This document shows, one piece after another, positions 1-12,845 of a stretch of DNA of 64,000 bases. The notes under the pieces are model-generated. The model saw only the letters and a program-made list of their open reading frames with translations, ran no database searches and was not told the DNA's origin. This DNA comes from Strongylocentrotus droebachiensis (taxonomy: Eukaryota > Echinodermata > Echinoidea > Camarodonta > Strongylocentrotidae), in assembly GCA_035222895.1 (NCBI GenBank), contig JAVYIG010000412.1, positions 62,001-126,000 on the forward strand. The letters run 5' to 3'. The translations under genes and the position numbers were made by a program. Positions within the stretch are counted from its first letter, which is position 1, and each line of letters starts with the position of its first letter.

Positions 1-234
1 TATAGTTTTTCCTAGATTACCCTTTTTGTATTATGTGACCAACATATTACATTTTGCTTCTTTTCATTGTGTTTATGAGTGATGGTTTTGCTCTTGCTTT
101 TCTGAATATTTTCTTCATTTGTTATCTTTTCCTTTCAGTGATATATTTATCAAGGTATATTGGGTAAATTAAATATTTGTATAAAATGTACCAACGCGAC
201 CCCCACTCTCTCACTCCCACCCCTTCCCCTTTTA

Positions 235-279
<45 letters not shown>

Positions 280-1100
280 AGTACATTCTTCAGCAATTAT
301 TTTCAAGTCGTCTGTTATTTATATTTGTTTGACGACAAAGCAAAATAATGATGTCATAACATAATGGTAAAGACTTTCAAGAAATCAATCTTAGGCAAGT
401 TTCAATAGCCCCGTGCGTCACTAATTGAAATATACGAACATGAAAATGACGTAATAATGACGTAATTTGACAATTTGTCTACATTATTTTATAGGCAATA
501 CAATAAAAGTTTAAAAATTGCACGATTTTTTTTTTTTTTTTTTAACTTTTGCAATCGTGTAACATAAGATGGTAAGGTAACTTACTTGATGTCATTTGTA
601 GACTGGCTGGGCCATCCATTCCATGAAATCTCAGCAGAGCTATTTCATATGAAAATAAATCATTGTATTATTATATAACAACAAAAAAAGATATATTGCT
701 TTCTTTAAATTATTAGTGTATGTACATCTTCCCTGCTGCTGGTTATGAAGAAACACTTGAATGTAGACGATCTTCATTATACAATCCAATATCGAAGGGC
801 GACTACACAATATTACCCTTCTGCTACTATTATACTCTGTTATTATTGCGTTAACTATTACATCTTCTCATATCGGCGGCATATCCAGGAAACCCCCCCC
901 CCCCCCCCGCCCTCGCACTCGCCCCATTTGAAGCACAGTCAATACAAATATTTTAGGTTTATGGTACATTTTGTATACATTCATCCCCTTTGTTCAGCCC
1001 CCTCCCCGATCTGCGCCCCCCCCCCCCCCGCTCCTACATTTATGGATACGCGACTATTGATACTAATACACTCCTAACTGTCTCAGTGTTATTAATTTAC

Positions 1101-1238
1101 CGGACGGTTTGTGTGCTCCTGTAGTAGCTGCCCCATCAGTTTCCTCTTCGGACTCTTCGGAAGATTGCCGAGAGATGATCGGAACCATTTTCGGTGGTAT
1201 TCGTCTATCGACCGATGAGCTCCCTGTGAATCCCTTGG
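1101..1238 (-). CDS. Acidic, cysteine-free linker exon of the PDGF-like gene (exon 3, partial gene)
   Basis: Acceptor ttcatctacatcag; enters with two bases that complete the phase-1 codon left by exon 2. It encodes 45 codons including SVDRRIPPKMVPI and a Ser/Glu-rich run (SSEESEEETDG), ending in phase 1 at donor GTAAAT (1100). There is no Cys, as expected of a propeptide rather than of the cystine knot. The dibasic RR could be a processing site. Any cystine-knot exons would lie further left, probably outside the window. Confidence 0.42.
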
Positions 1239-1894
1239 CTGATGTAGATGAAATAATATATTTGCATAAGGGAAGATGGAGGGGGAAATGGTAGATAAAA
1301 TACCTATAACTTTTTACATAAATTGGTTGTGTATACATGTATGTCATTTGATCTCCTTTTATTATTCTTAGACAAGAATATTGTAGAAATGATTCGTATC
1401 AGAACGGGATATCCGAGTGGAGATTAAACAAAAAATCTATGTCAAAATTCGGTTAAAATCCACAAAAAATTTACCACAACATATTAATGACTCAATGAAA
1501 AATTGTTTTGAAAAATATTAAAGATGCACAAATACAAAGAGCAGAAAGTGAGAGGGAAGAAAATACGGGAGAGAGAGATAGAGAGAGAGAGGTGAGATTG
1601 AATAGAGAAAGATAGTCAAAGATATGGAGAATTAATTATCATAATAATACACCAATTATCATATAAATCACAATAGTACAATGAAAAGACACATGAACAA
1701 GACAATGTAAGGAAGAAACGGGGAATCATGAGAGAGGGGGGGGGGTAGTGAGAAAGAGACAGACAGACAGACAGACACAGAGAGATAGAGCGAGATGAAA
1801 TTAAACATCATGATAATACGCAATATTATATCAATTGAAAAGACAGAGAGAAGAAAGACAAAGAGAAATCATTAAAAGGAGAGAAGAGATAGAC

Positions 1895-1935
<41 letters not shown>

Positions 1936-1978
1936 GGGTGGAAGAAGGGGGGCGGGGGCGCCGGGGGTTGGTAAATAC

Positions 1979-2063
1979 CTTGGTTTGGTCGTATATATAC
2001 CACTTTCATGAGATCCTCGATCGTGTGCACATCTTTCAGTCCATACAGCAATGAAGCTGGGAT
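1979..2063 (-). CDS. PDGF pro-domain-like exon (exon 2)
   Basis: Acceptor cccctaacag is followed in phase 0 by IPASLLYGLKDVHTIEDLMK and then VVYIRPNQ, ending in phase 1 at donor GTATTT (1978). Joined to exon 1 it reads ...KSE-IP--L---L-----I-DL---, the same spacing as the beginning of the vertebrate PDGF-A/B propeptide (E-I-P, then a hydrophobic heptad pattern, then I-x-D-L). An alternative donor GTATAT after KV would end in phase 0 and not fit exon 3. Similarity was judged by eye only. Confidence 0.45.
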
Positions 2064-3682
2064 CTGTTAGGGGCGCAAGCAAAAGATGTGATTAACATTT
2101 CTAGCTCAAAAAAGTATGGACCAAACAATCGTTAAAGATGCTATCTGTTCAACCAATAGTATTAATAAAAGTTTATATGAGAAACACGAATGATTTAGTG
2201 TACCCCTCCCCCTTATCCTCTGTTAAAAATTTACATTCGGCAACTTTATATATTTTATTTCAAATTGCGAATTTAAGTGTTTTAAAATAGTTCATGACGT
2301 CACAGTGGCTAGCGTAGGTTCACCCATTGGCATTGAGGGGCACTCGCACGATAGGAAGGGGGCAGAACGGGTCTTACCTTGAATATGATTATGAAATGCA
2401 CTTTCTGATTAGTTGGAGGGTGCTGGAGATACACCAGGCCTCTTCTTTTCCACCCCCTTCCCCCTTCTCCCTTTCCCCGTATCTCTTTTCTCGCTGTTAG
2501 CCCCCCCCCCCCCCCCATGTCCACCTATAGCTGCGCCACTGGGCCTCACGATTCGTATGATAATTCGATTGTTGGTATAAAGGTTTCCCTGTTTCTTGTA
2601 ATTAAATATTCGTTGTTATTGCCATGCTGAGCCAAGGGTATGTTACCCGTATTTTTACAAATTATAACAGTGAAAGTGACTTTTACGAAAATTTAGTGTC
2701 CATTATAAGCTATTTTAAACTTTGGAGAATACAATGTGAAAAAGTCACCAATGAAAGAAATAATATGTCGATAATAATTAAAATGAAGACGAACACATTT
2801 AATTTGTGTGTATTTGTCCTATAGTTATGATGATATGATTTTCGGATTTAATGCTTTAGAAATTCAAAAATTAACAGGTTAAGTTTTCCCTATCGATATC
2901 AAACGTAATTTAATCAAACTTTGGAGCGGCATTTAGGCCTATACATGTTTCTTTCACTCTGTCATAATTGCTTAACATACACAGACGTTCATGGACATGC
3001 CAATGTTAATGCACTGAAATTAAAGTACCGATTATATTCGCGTCACTTCGGAATTATATTAAATGTAAAATAAACTTTATTTTATGTAACATGACAGGAT
3101 AAAATGTGTGTAACCAATAATATTTCCAATAAGGCTGATAAACTGTCTTTACATATTTCTATCAATAGAAACCTAAGGGAAAGTCTGTGTGTTTTGCGAC
3201 TGCAGTTTTTCAACGAAATCGAGATTAAATCAGAAAGCTCGCTATTTCCTTTCTCAGTTTCTTTTATCAAAGGAGCAACAACAACAAGCTCTTACATTGT
3301 TTGCGGAAAACACAAAATAAAAACCAAGACAACTCCTAGCTGGTAAGCAAACAGGATGTGAAATTGATATCCATTGGAATTTGATGACATAAAAATGCTA
3401 TTATTAACATGTTTCTGGAGTGAACTGTTGGCACTTTTCTAACGATTTGAGTAATTGTAAAAAATTGGTTACAAAAAACAGAATGGTGAATTTCAGGGCC
3501 ATGTGTAATCGGAACAAACGGAGTTCCTGCATGTTAGAATAAACAAATACAACAAACAAGATGTTACTTTTGAGGTGATTTGTTAAAAAGACGGACAAAT
3601 AACAAACGATCGTAGAGACTTTCGAAAAACCAATCTAAGGCAATGTCTTTGAGTTGATGTTTCAATTAGACTTTGCGTTCAA

Positions 3683-4038
3683 ATTGAATAAGTGTCCAAT
3701 TTGTATAAAATAAGAAAAACACTGTGAATATCTAAAATGTATAGCCCTTTCTATATCATCACGCCGTAGAATTTTTTTTTGTCTGAAAGAAAATGTATCA
3801 AATTCAATAATACAAGAAGTTTAAAGCTGACAGTAACCAAACAGTTCCCTGGTCACTGTGAATTGAATAATTGTCCATTTTGTTTAAAATAAGAAAAACA
3901 CTGTGAATATCTCAAATGTATAGCCCTTTCTATATCACCACGCCGTAGAATATTTTTTTGTCTGAAAGAAAATGTATCAAATTCAATAAACAAGAAGTTT
4001 AAAGCGGATAGTAACCAAACAGTTCCCTGGTCACTGTG
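3683..4038. repeat. Two-copy tandem duplication, period 178 bp
   Basis: Copies 3683-3860 and 3861-4038 share long identical blocks, e.g. AAAATAAGAAAAACACTGTG, TATAGCCCTTTCTATATCA and AACAGTTCCCTGGTCACTGTG-type ends, with about a dozen differences. This is a recent local duplication with no ORF. Confidence 0.9.
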
Positions 4039-5744
4039 ATTTGAAAAGCAGCAGGGGAAGAATCAGCAGTTCTACCTCAAGCGTAGATTGTTCATGTAAA
4101 TATATTAATATAATACTTTAGAAGGAAACTAGTTCTATAGTCCAGACGGACTTCGACGAAAATTCATTGTACTTCTCCCTGGGAGGTCGTCGAATAACGA
4201 TGATTCAATTAGAACGTTCCTTCTTTTGTTTCATCATAATTCATCCTCTTCAAAAATTGAATTTGGAAGCGAGGATTGACAGACGATTTTAAATGGCACA
4301 AGGTCAATACTGTGCGAACCATGATTTATAAGTTGTGTGACGTGTATTTTGTCTTATATTATTTTGTTACATAGTTTGTAAATGCAGTTGACGAGTTTAA
4401 AATTCGTAAATTTCATTTATGATGACCAATTCCTTGTGTTAATGTAATACTATTTTTACACTTTTATTTTACTTTCGTTTGTTTTTGACACATTTCGTGT
4501 AAAGCGCTTGGAAACTCATGTATTAAGCGCTTCATAAATGTATTCACTATTTCGTTCAGTAGTAATAATAGTAGTAGTATAGTAGTAGCAGTAGCAATCG
4601 TAGTAGCAGCAGTAGCAGCAGTAGATTTGGGGTTAACCCCCCCCCTTCATTTTTTGTTATGTGTGTGTGTTTTGGAGGAACCCCCCCCCCTTTTTTTTTT
4701 TTAATAATTAAAAAAAAAAAAAAAAAAGGCTAATAGATGACCTAAAAAAGTTGACCTTACCCTCCCCTCAACGGAACGAAATGTCAATCGGTCAAATTTT
4801 CAAATTTCCTTGTCCTTTTGTGTGTGTCTAATAAATATAATAATAATCGAAGACTACAAAGTCATGTAGTTACTCGATTTAGATCGAGGGTTTTCAATAC
4901 GGACATTACTTTCGAAAATCCAAATAAGGACCGGTAAAAACGGAACACCCTGTATGTATATCCCATATGTTCACGCATTTCAAAAGAGATGTACAAGGCT
5001 ATTGAAATTGCCTTCGGTCAATTTTTCGAAAGTACTTGCGATTGTTTTCATACGTGAGAATGAATTGCATTGCAAAGTTTAAAGCCTTACGTTAATCCAT
5101 GCATATTTGGGCAGTCTCCCCTTTTTTCCCGGAAGTATATTAATTACAATACAAATTTTGTGGAATTGCGCCTAACTTGTAAATCATAACTTTAGTCTCT
5201 CTTCAAACAGGATATTTCAGTTTACCAAAATGAGTACACCCAAAGGAGTTATGTTCATCAATATTGACCTAGTTTCATCGTATTTCCGATATTCTCTAGA
5301 CAATATTGAACTTATTCCTATAACTTTCAAACCCGGATATCCCTACCAAATTGCAATTATTAATATTATAGAAACAGATATGTGTCTGTGAGCCATTTAA
5401 AAAGGCAATGCAAGTGAGAATATGCTAGTCCTCCAGTGTCAAAGCATTATAGTTCCAGTTAAAATCTTCATCATCATCATCATCATCATCAAGTTCGGTT
5501 TTAAAATTGAAAAGCTATTTTTCACATTCGAATTAACAAGCTCTTATCTTTGAAGAAAAAAAACAGAATCACGCACATTTCAATATCTCGAGTTCATACA
5601 ATTCCCTAACAAAGATAAAGTAGGAATCACATTTTGTATGATTATATGAAAAATGGTAAAATCAAGGGAAGTCCTTTTCATTAAAAGGCATTAGAAGAGT
5701 GATCCCATTGAAAAAATGGTCCATGTCCATAATGTAATCAGATT

Positions 5745-5992
5745 TAATGTATAAATCTTTTTTTAAGTGCCTCGTTACAAACTATTTCACCTGGAACAAA
5801 TTATTATTTTCAATAGTCAGAATGCGGATTGCATTTACGTTGTTAGGGAGGGGAAGCCATAATGTTTGTCCTAACTAGCAACAATTAATGTATGTAGTTT
5901 GCATTCTGACTATTGAAAACAATAATTTGCACCAGTTGAATGAAATAGTTTGTAACATAATGGTACTTAACAAATATTTATGCATTAAATTT
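5745..5992. repeat. Foldback sequence (imperfect inverted repeat)
   Basis: The left arm contains TTTTCAATAGTCAGAATGC and the right arm GCATTCTGACTATTGAAAA, each embedded in further matching sequence (GTTACAAACTATTTCA / TGAAATAGTTTGTAAC). The loop is roughly 60 bp. It looks like a decayed foldback MITE. Confidence 0.75.
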
Positions 5993-6187
5993 GAGGAAAT
6001 TACGAATATGGTCCATTGAAATAAAGTCAATCTTTGGTAGATCTACATGTGCTCGTATCGAAAGTGTATGCTCATCGGAATTATGTTTGATCCCTGCACA
6101 ATAAATTTTCTGAACAATTATGAAGAAAGAGATAGAGTTATAATGAACAAACCTAATATCTTATTATAATGTGCCCTAAATGCTTAA

Positions 6188-6545
6188 AGATATAGACCGG
6201 TAGTGGTAAAATTGCGGTTCGAGGGTTTTGGGGGCTAAATATCCATTCAATATTGTTCAATTATATTGCCTTCAGAGGTTTAGATGGCCATACTTCAACC
6301 TAAATTCGAGGAAAAAAAAAAGAGAAATATATGACCAAATGTTCAATGTTGAAGTGCATTCGCGATATCTATCCAGGCTGGATCGATATGATAATTTACC
6401 AAAATATATCAATTAGTAGGCGGTTCCCGGCAAATGTTTTATCATCACGTATTAGTCAAAACATAGTCTTTTAAATGATTGGTATAATAAGAGCTTCCAT
6501 TTCATTTTTTTGAGAGGGGGGCGTTTCCAAAACTGGTCTTGACAT
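6188..6545. mobile_element. TTAA-flanked MITE, family B (diverged copy)
   Basis: Begins after TTAA with AGATATAGACCGGTAGTGG and ends near AACTGGTCTTGACATC, a degraded terminal inverted repeat. Its right half (TTAGTAGGCGGT...CGGCAAAT...TATTAGTCAAAACATA) is clearly the same as bases 56240-56382 of the intact family B copy. Confidence 0.7.
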
Positions 6546-9165
6546 CGACATACCTTGACTCGACATTAACAAAACTTAAAATCAATAAATCAATGAACAG
6601 ATCATAACTGTCCCTTGCAACGCATGGCATGTGAAATAAACAATGGTAAAACAACTAAACAGGACAGTCTATTTTTCTCTTTCTAAAACAAATTGAATTT
6701 GATGTTGCCTAAATGCTTGCCAAATGATCGTGAGACACGTACGGAATTGAACCATCTGTTTCAAACCGATGAATGACATTCTGAGATAAGATTACGCAGA
6801 GATTCGAAGGGATAAAAAAAACTTTTGAAGGTTTAAATGCGGAATTCATGCTATAATATAGGCATAAGTGCATATGCCATCGCGAAGTGCGTCTGTATAG
6901 TAGTTCAAACATTTACAACGATCAAAATTCACACGCTTTTGCACTGGTTAACACTTTCTAATTGAGGATTGATTTTGAAACTGCTGCTTTAACTTTGTAT
7001 GATGCGAGACCGTTGTAATGACAATTTTTTTCTCGCAAAAAACCCGAAGAAAGCAAAGTTTTACCTGATCGACGTGCCTTTAACATCAAGAAGCGTTGTA
7101 CAAAAAGATTGAAATACATAAGTCATTTTTTATAATTAAAAAAAAATTATATCCTACTTTAACTTCTTTAATGAATTATCCATCTACACAGAGAACGCAA
7201 AAATCATATTCATAACAGCGCCCTTATTCCTTTAAAAAACATCCAGGGTAAACGATTTTTGAAGACTTAAGATTATGTTCAGATCCTTAATCGAATTTGC
7301 AACATAATATTCAAGGATTTTGCAAACAATAATTCAAACCAATATTTCCTCTTTTTATTTTGTTTTGTTTTGGCTGACTAAATTTACATTGTTTCTCGAA
7401 GGTTAGATGTCGATTCGAATCACCATAGCAACCACGATCCGGAGAGATAAGGAGGATAACAGCGAGTCAAATTGATTAGTTCGTAAATATGAACTAGGCT
7501 TCCCGCGGAATCATGTTTTCCAAGGCAACACATTTGGACAAGTTTTTGTTCTGTTATTATGTTGAGTGTATTTTTTTTTTATCTTGATGCGATGTAGGAT
7601 ATCTGCGTGTTGGATCAAACAAGTGAACTTTGCGAACAGAGAGAGTCAAAATAATACAATGATATAGTTACTGCACTTTTGCGTTTTCACCAAGCCATAT
7701 TGAGTCCGTCAATAATACACTATACGCAGGCAATAAATTGCAGCATTATGAAATATACAATGATAAATATTATTGATACACAATCATAGTATTTTTGTGT
7801 ATCAATAATATTATGTATTACATCAGCGTATAAAAATAAGATTTCTTTCTTCATTTCTCGACACCAGAGTTAAGGTTAAGAAAGACAAAAATGTTACTTC
7901 TCCCACTTAATTTCATTTATAATGGGAATATAATACTGTTATGATTATGAAAACAAAATTTTCAGTACATTATTTTGAAGAAAAAATACTATGATTGCCG
8001 CGTCTGGCAGATCCAAATTTTGAAGACAGTATATCATTAATAATTTCCTATTAATTAGTATCATTGACATCTTCTGCGAATACTAATGATGATCCACATT
8101 CTATGACATTTAGACAAAACCATGTTCATGATATATGTATTTTCCAGATTCTTTGGCAGAAAAACATTAAGGCCCAGACTCTGCATGGTAAAATATTATG
8201 CGCAATTAAATCACTATTATTTGAAGACTAATGGGTGTACACAAACTGATGGATCAACAATATGTCATCTATAATACGTACGAGAACAGACACATTTCAG
8301 TTTCGACAGAAATTTGCTTCACTTAAAACGGATCATGTATGACCAATGTCATCGAAACTGAATACACGCAAGATTTTATGAGATAACAAGCAATATCTTA
8401 TCAAAAGGGACATCGTGATAAACTTCATCAACTCTTCAATATGTTGCATTACTTACTATACCGAGTTTTGCTGACGTCATTATTAACGTGTAAACAGCAA
8501 AGCCAATTACTTAGGGGTAATCGATTTTGATTGAAATATTATGAGACGAAAATCGAGGCATTCAAAATTGCGTTTCTTCAATAACAGTTCGATGCAATTA
8601 GTTTTGACACTGCATATAAAAGGGATTTTGAATAAAATTCAGTTGCTGCGATTTACAATCTTAATAAACCTAAAAGAACTTTGATGTAGCAGAGCTGTAC
8701 GTTCGTAATAATTATACTGGTAATAATAATTGTTTCTTGTAGCCCTTTTACGGCAAACTGGGCGCAATATTATTAACATTAACTAGGAACTTTGAACCAT
8801 TTCTTCTTCAGAGGATAGATGATTGTCAATTGAATATGCAAAATTATGATCATTATACTGTTCATAAGCACTTTCCCTCCCCTCCCCTTTCTTCATCCCC
8901 CCCCCCCCCTCACTCTCTCTCGCCTATCATTGGTAAACATGTTTGGTATATCCATACTTCAATACTTATCAATTTGACTCGTTCCTGTGAAATAAAACTT
9001 TACAGTTCGTTTGTAAGTCAAATACACAATATATTAAACAAAGTCAAGCATTAACGTAATTTTAAAGTTTCGATTATTGAAAAAGATACCATAACATAAG
9101 AAAATACCTGGAGAAAATAATAAAATGTATGATTAATATCTTGGACATCAAAGTCTTGAGCTTAC

Positions 9166-9243
9166 CTCGCTTTTTACAAACGAATACTCAGTCAATAGCT
9201 GCAAGAAGATCCAACACAACAGACTGAAACAATTCCAATTCAT
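9166..9243 (-). CDS. Signal-peptide exon of a secreted protein (PDGF-like gene, exon 1)
   Basis: ATG at 9243-9241 opens 26 codons: MNWN, then a hydrophobic core FSLLCWIFLQLL, then polar residues ending KSE. The exon stops in phase 0 at donor GTAAGC (9165). The pattern is an N-terminal signal peptide with a cleavage region near its end. The ~250 bp upstream is locally GC- and CpG-richer and is probably the 5' UTR/promoter side. The next coding exon proposed is 2063-1979, giving an intron of about 7.1 kb. The exon is too short to stand out as an open frame; confidence rests on signal-peptide character plus splice site plus phase agreement with the next exon. Confidence 0.55.
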
Positions 9244-12200
9244 GATTTCTGTTTCTTTGACAACTGTTCGATCACTGTATGAATCAACCCTGAAAGAAGT
9301 GGGAGTTGCAGCGATGTTGCTTCTCTGAGCTGACGAACGACTGAAGCTGAAGTATTCCCGAGAACCCGAACTGACTCTCTGCCCTCGATCGGCCCGGGCG
9401 GCGCAGACAACACTAAGACAACGATGGGATTTTGAGAGGTTGATTTAAAATTATCCAATTTTAGTTCGCGCCCACGCTTGTACTTCGGGTTGAATATTCC
9501 GCGGTGTCGCTTTCAGCTTGTTACAAAGTCCCGTGCGATGATTGCATTACTGGCAATGAATGGGTGCCTTGACTAACAATTTGTAAGTTGTATCGATTTG
9601 TGTTTTTGCAACATTTCCTCGTCCATTTCCTAGTTTTGTGTAGGACGTCCTGAACGTCATTTCAACAACGATGATGGCATTCCGCACCGCGCTCCAATTA
9701 TAATATCTTGTTTTTAAAAAAAGTTAGAAAAGTTCGCGAGAAAAGTTGTGATTATATCCCCCTCATTTCTCAGCCACTAGTATTGCCTCATAATAATATA
9801 CCCTGACCCTATCATTTTCATGATCATGTGTTATAAAGCAAAGTACGTTAAACTATAGTTTATGAAATCAATAACAGCTTTTTTATTTGATGGTTCCGGA
9901 TTATTTCTGAAATGCATAATTTGAACATCATCGTAGAAAATGTTCTCTGAACATAAGGATTGCTCTTCAAATCCCCTCATATTTGAAATAAGAGGATACA
10001 TCTGTAAAACCTGCTCATACGTTTTAATAAGACTATTTTGTTTACACTTCATGTCTTTTCCTAAACCAAGCGATGAATATGCATGTTGTGGCGGTTTGGT
10101 TTTAAGGTTTCCAAGAATAGTGTTGAAGAAGGTTTTGGCTAACCGATCACACTAATTATGAAACACTTATTTATTCATACAGGAGACACTCGCTATTTCA
10201 TGATTTACCGTTTTACCAAATTCCACTTGTAGCATTCGTTAAAACCAAATTAGTCTATTTCCCATTAATTCACCATTTCATCTACTTTTCATAGCCAATT
10301 ACTCGTTTGGTCTCAAAGGGTGAAATAGGGGACGGGACTGCGAAAGAGAAGGAGAAAGAGGTACAAAGAAAGAAATAAAGAAGGAATGTGAAATAAGATG
10401 ATACAAGCCTCTCCCATAATCCCGCTCGTCGCTTTTGTCCCTCGCATTTCACAGAGCTGAATATTATATCTTCATTAACTGGACTCCACTACGCCACCAT
10501 TTGCATTATTATCATTTCTAAACGCTTGATATTATTCATTGTTGAAATGACATTTACTGAGAACTGATAAATAACCATAACATTATTCGTCCTTGTGGAC
10601 TGAACCCACGGGAGAAATTTAGCGAGTAAATGCAAGCCACGTGTGGTGCATAAATAAATATTTGTGTTCAAATATCGTATTTTCGGACATTAGAATATAT
10701 CAATTTACCACAGTTCATTGACAATGTTATTGTTGATCTATTTTGTCTCGCCAAATATCCTGTTCATTTATATTTATTTTCATGTTCTCATTATTGCCCC
10801 CCTGGGTATTCCTTTCCCCCTTTCTCTTCCGTTCTGACTCTTCAGCTTCTTATTTTATTCTTCTTCTCCCCCTCCCCTCCATTCCTTGATTTTTCTTTAG
10901 TGTCTGTCTTCATTCGAAAACATAGTTGAAACTACTCCAAATTCACACCAGAACGGAGCTATCCCGAACGCCTGCACTCTTAAAAGAGTGGAGAGTATTT
11001 GGATTGAATTAATACTGGTGAAAGAAGCATATCACAGATTAATGAAGACCTGTTTGAAATAAATAGCGGATTTCCGATTGGGCCACAGTTTCACGCATGC
11101 ACACACACACACACACACCCACCTTGCAGCGAAGAATTAATCACATGACCACTTGAGTCCGATCTAAGCCGAAAGTTCCGGCATTCGTTTTCATGACGCA
11201 ACAAACATTGCTGAAATATTTTGTTTTTGCCATCATGGGGCTTTACCGTGATGAATCATAGTCGTAGTCATCGAAATTGGGTCGATTTGTCATCAAATTG
11301 ATTTGACATTGAACTGTGATAGATATACTGTTTTGATATGTTTTAATGGATGCGACATATTTTAAATTTAGTTTGATTTTCTTTAGATGAAAGGCACAAC
11401 GTCAAGTTTAAAGTGAGAACGTTGGAGAGTTGGGGAGAGACACACAGTTAGACACGACGAGATGAAGATATGGGAGAAGGAAAAAGAGAAGAAGAAGAAG
11501 AAGAAGAAGAAATGGAAGAAGGAGAAGGAAGAAGAGAAGAAGAAGAAGAAGATAACGAAGAAGAAGAAGAAGAAGAAGAAGAAGATAATGACGAAGATAA
11601 TGAAGAAGATATAATAATGAAGGAGAAGAAGAAGAAGAAGAAGAAAAAGAAGAAAAAGTAGAAGAAAAAGAAGGAGGACAAAAAGAAGGAGAGGAAGAAG
11701 AAGGGGGAAAAGAAGGAGAAGAAGAAGAAGATAATGAAGGAGATAATGAAGAAGAAGAAGAAAGAGGAGGGAAAAAAAGAAGGAGAGGAAGAAGAAGGGG
11801 AAAAAGAAGGAGAAAAAGAAGAAGATAATGAAGGAGATAATGAAGAGGAAGAAGAAGATAATGAAGAAGATATGGAAGAAGAAGGTAAAAAAGAAGAAGG
11901 AAAAGGAGGTTAAAAAAAAGAAGAAGAAGAAGAAAAAAGAAGGAGGACAAAAAGGAGAAGGTGAAGGAGGAGGCGGAGGAGGAAGAGGGGGGGGGGGGGG
12001 AGAAAGAAAAAGATGGTTATGATAATGATGATGATAAATTTAAAATAAAGGTATACAGTAGGAAATGATTCAGGAGAAAAAAGGAGGTAGACTCCTATTC
12101 AGTCTCGGATTAAATTCGGCTGAAAGTTACCCCTAAATCATGCAAAATACTAATAATTTCAAAGCTGTCTCATTTGCTTGTGGTGCATAGTTTAAGGACA

Positions 12201-12600
12201 TCAGATACATGTAAATGAATAAAATGTTTACCTGTTGAATAGAAGGAAATAAACAAATAAAAATCTAGGCATTGAGCTGGTTGAGCTGGCCTGTTATCTT
12301 ATCTAAACCGACCTTCGATTGTCGATGTCGTGTCAAATTATTTCCGTTTGTTTTCACTTTTCGATTCTTTGTGTGAACAAATCGATGTTCTTTTCAAATA
12401 CCTCGATTATGTCAACATTAGGTGCGTCATAACGAAACATGGTGTTAGTTAGTCAGATTTTTTAAGTCTGGTTGTTGAATTGAGGGTCCATGTATACTTT
12501 TTAATTTGACGCATTGTTTTTCTTGGTTCGCGGGATTTTGGGTCATTTTTCAATAATTTTTGTTAAAGAGAACCTTGTAAATAAGGTTGACCTAGATATA
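9244..12600. other. Intergenic stretch; no gene recognised
   Basis: Contains the presumed 5' flank of the PDGF-like gene (about 9244-9560), a CA microsatellite (11098-11117) and the purine tract 11470-12014. The rest is AT-rich without a credible exon. ORFs in the purine tract are artefacts of composition. Confidence 0.4.
11470..12014 (+). repeat. Long polypurine tract (GAA/GGA-rich microsatellite)
   Basis: Over 500 bp that are almost purely A and G on the plus strand, mostly GAA, AAG and GGA triplets, broken by short GATAATGA interruptions and closed by a run of 14 or more G. Such homopurine tracts can form triplex (H-DNA). Confidence 0.97.
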
Positions 12601-12633
12601 GGGATGGGTATTGTATTACAGACAAAGTGACAT

Positions 12634-12845
12634 AATGTGGTGGTGGTGATTATTTCACCTGACTGCTAAGAAAGCATAAATGCTTGTTAGAAAGCAACCA
12701 GAGGACAGACGGTCTATGGTCCTCTCCGAGGGACCTGGTAATGAGGATTAATGCCTTACCAAAGGGCACTAGCGCATCGACTTGGTTCCGAACCCTGGTC
12801 GACGGATTACGAGACCACTGCTCTACCAACTTCATGAGCAATCGC
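12634..12845 (-). mobile_element. tRNA-derived SINE copy
   Basis: On the minus strand the head has an A-box-like TTGGTAGAGCAGTGG and a B-box-like GGTTCGGAACC, the pol III internal promoter layout, followed by a tRNA-unrelated body reading GCCCTTGGTAAGGCATTAAT. The class is judged from the boxes; family name not assigned. Confidence 0.6.

Larger units (their letters stand above)
2064..9165 (-). other. Intron 1 of the PDGF-like gene; no coding sequence recognised
   Basis: About 7.1 kb of AT-rich DNA. It holds a 178-bp tandem duplication (3683-4038), poly-C/poly-T tracts near 4640-4730, an ATC microsatellite (5467-5490), an inverted repeat (5745-5992), a TTAA-type MITE (from 6188) and a hairpin with arms TTGATACACAA/TTGTGTATCAA near 7775-7810. 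I saw no convincing exon on either strand. Confidence 0.4.

Noticed and set aside
586..639. Possible 54-nt fourth exon of the PDGF-like gene (minus strand, phase 1 in, donor GTAAGT)
   Set aside because: The frame is open and the donor is good, but the acceptor has a poor pyrimidine tract and the peptide shows no family motif. Not enough to annotate.
9240..9458. 72-codon minus-strand ORF overlapping the signal-peptide start
   Set aside because: It begins with TTG, not ATG, and lies in the presumed 5' UTR; its end merely overlaps the ATG of exon 1.
11408..11950. 180-codon Leu/Ser ORF
   Set aside because: Pure translation of the polypyrimidine strand of a microsatellite.
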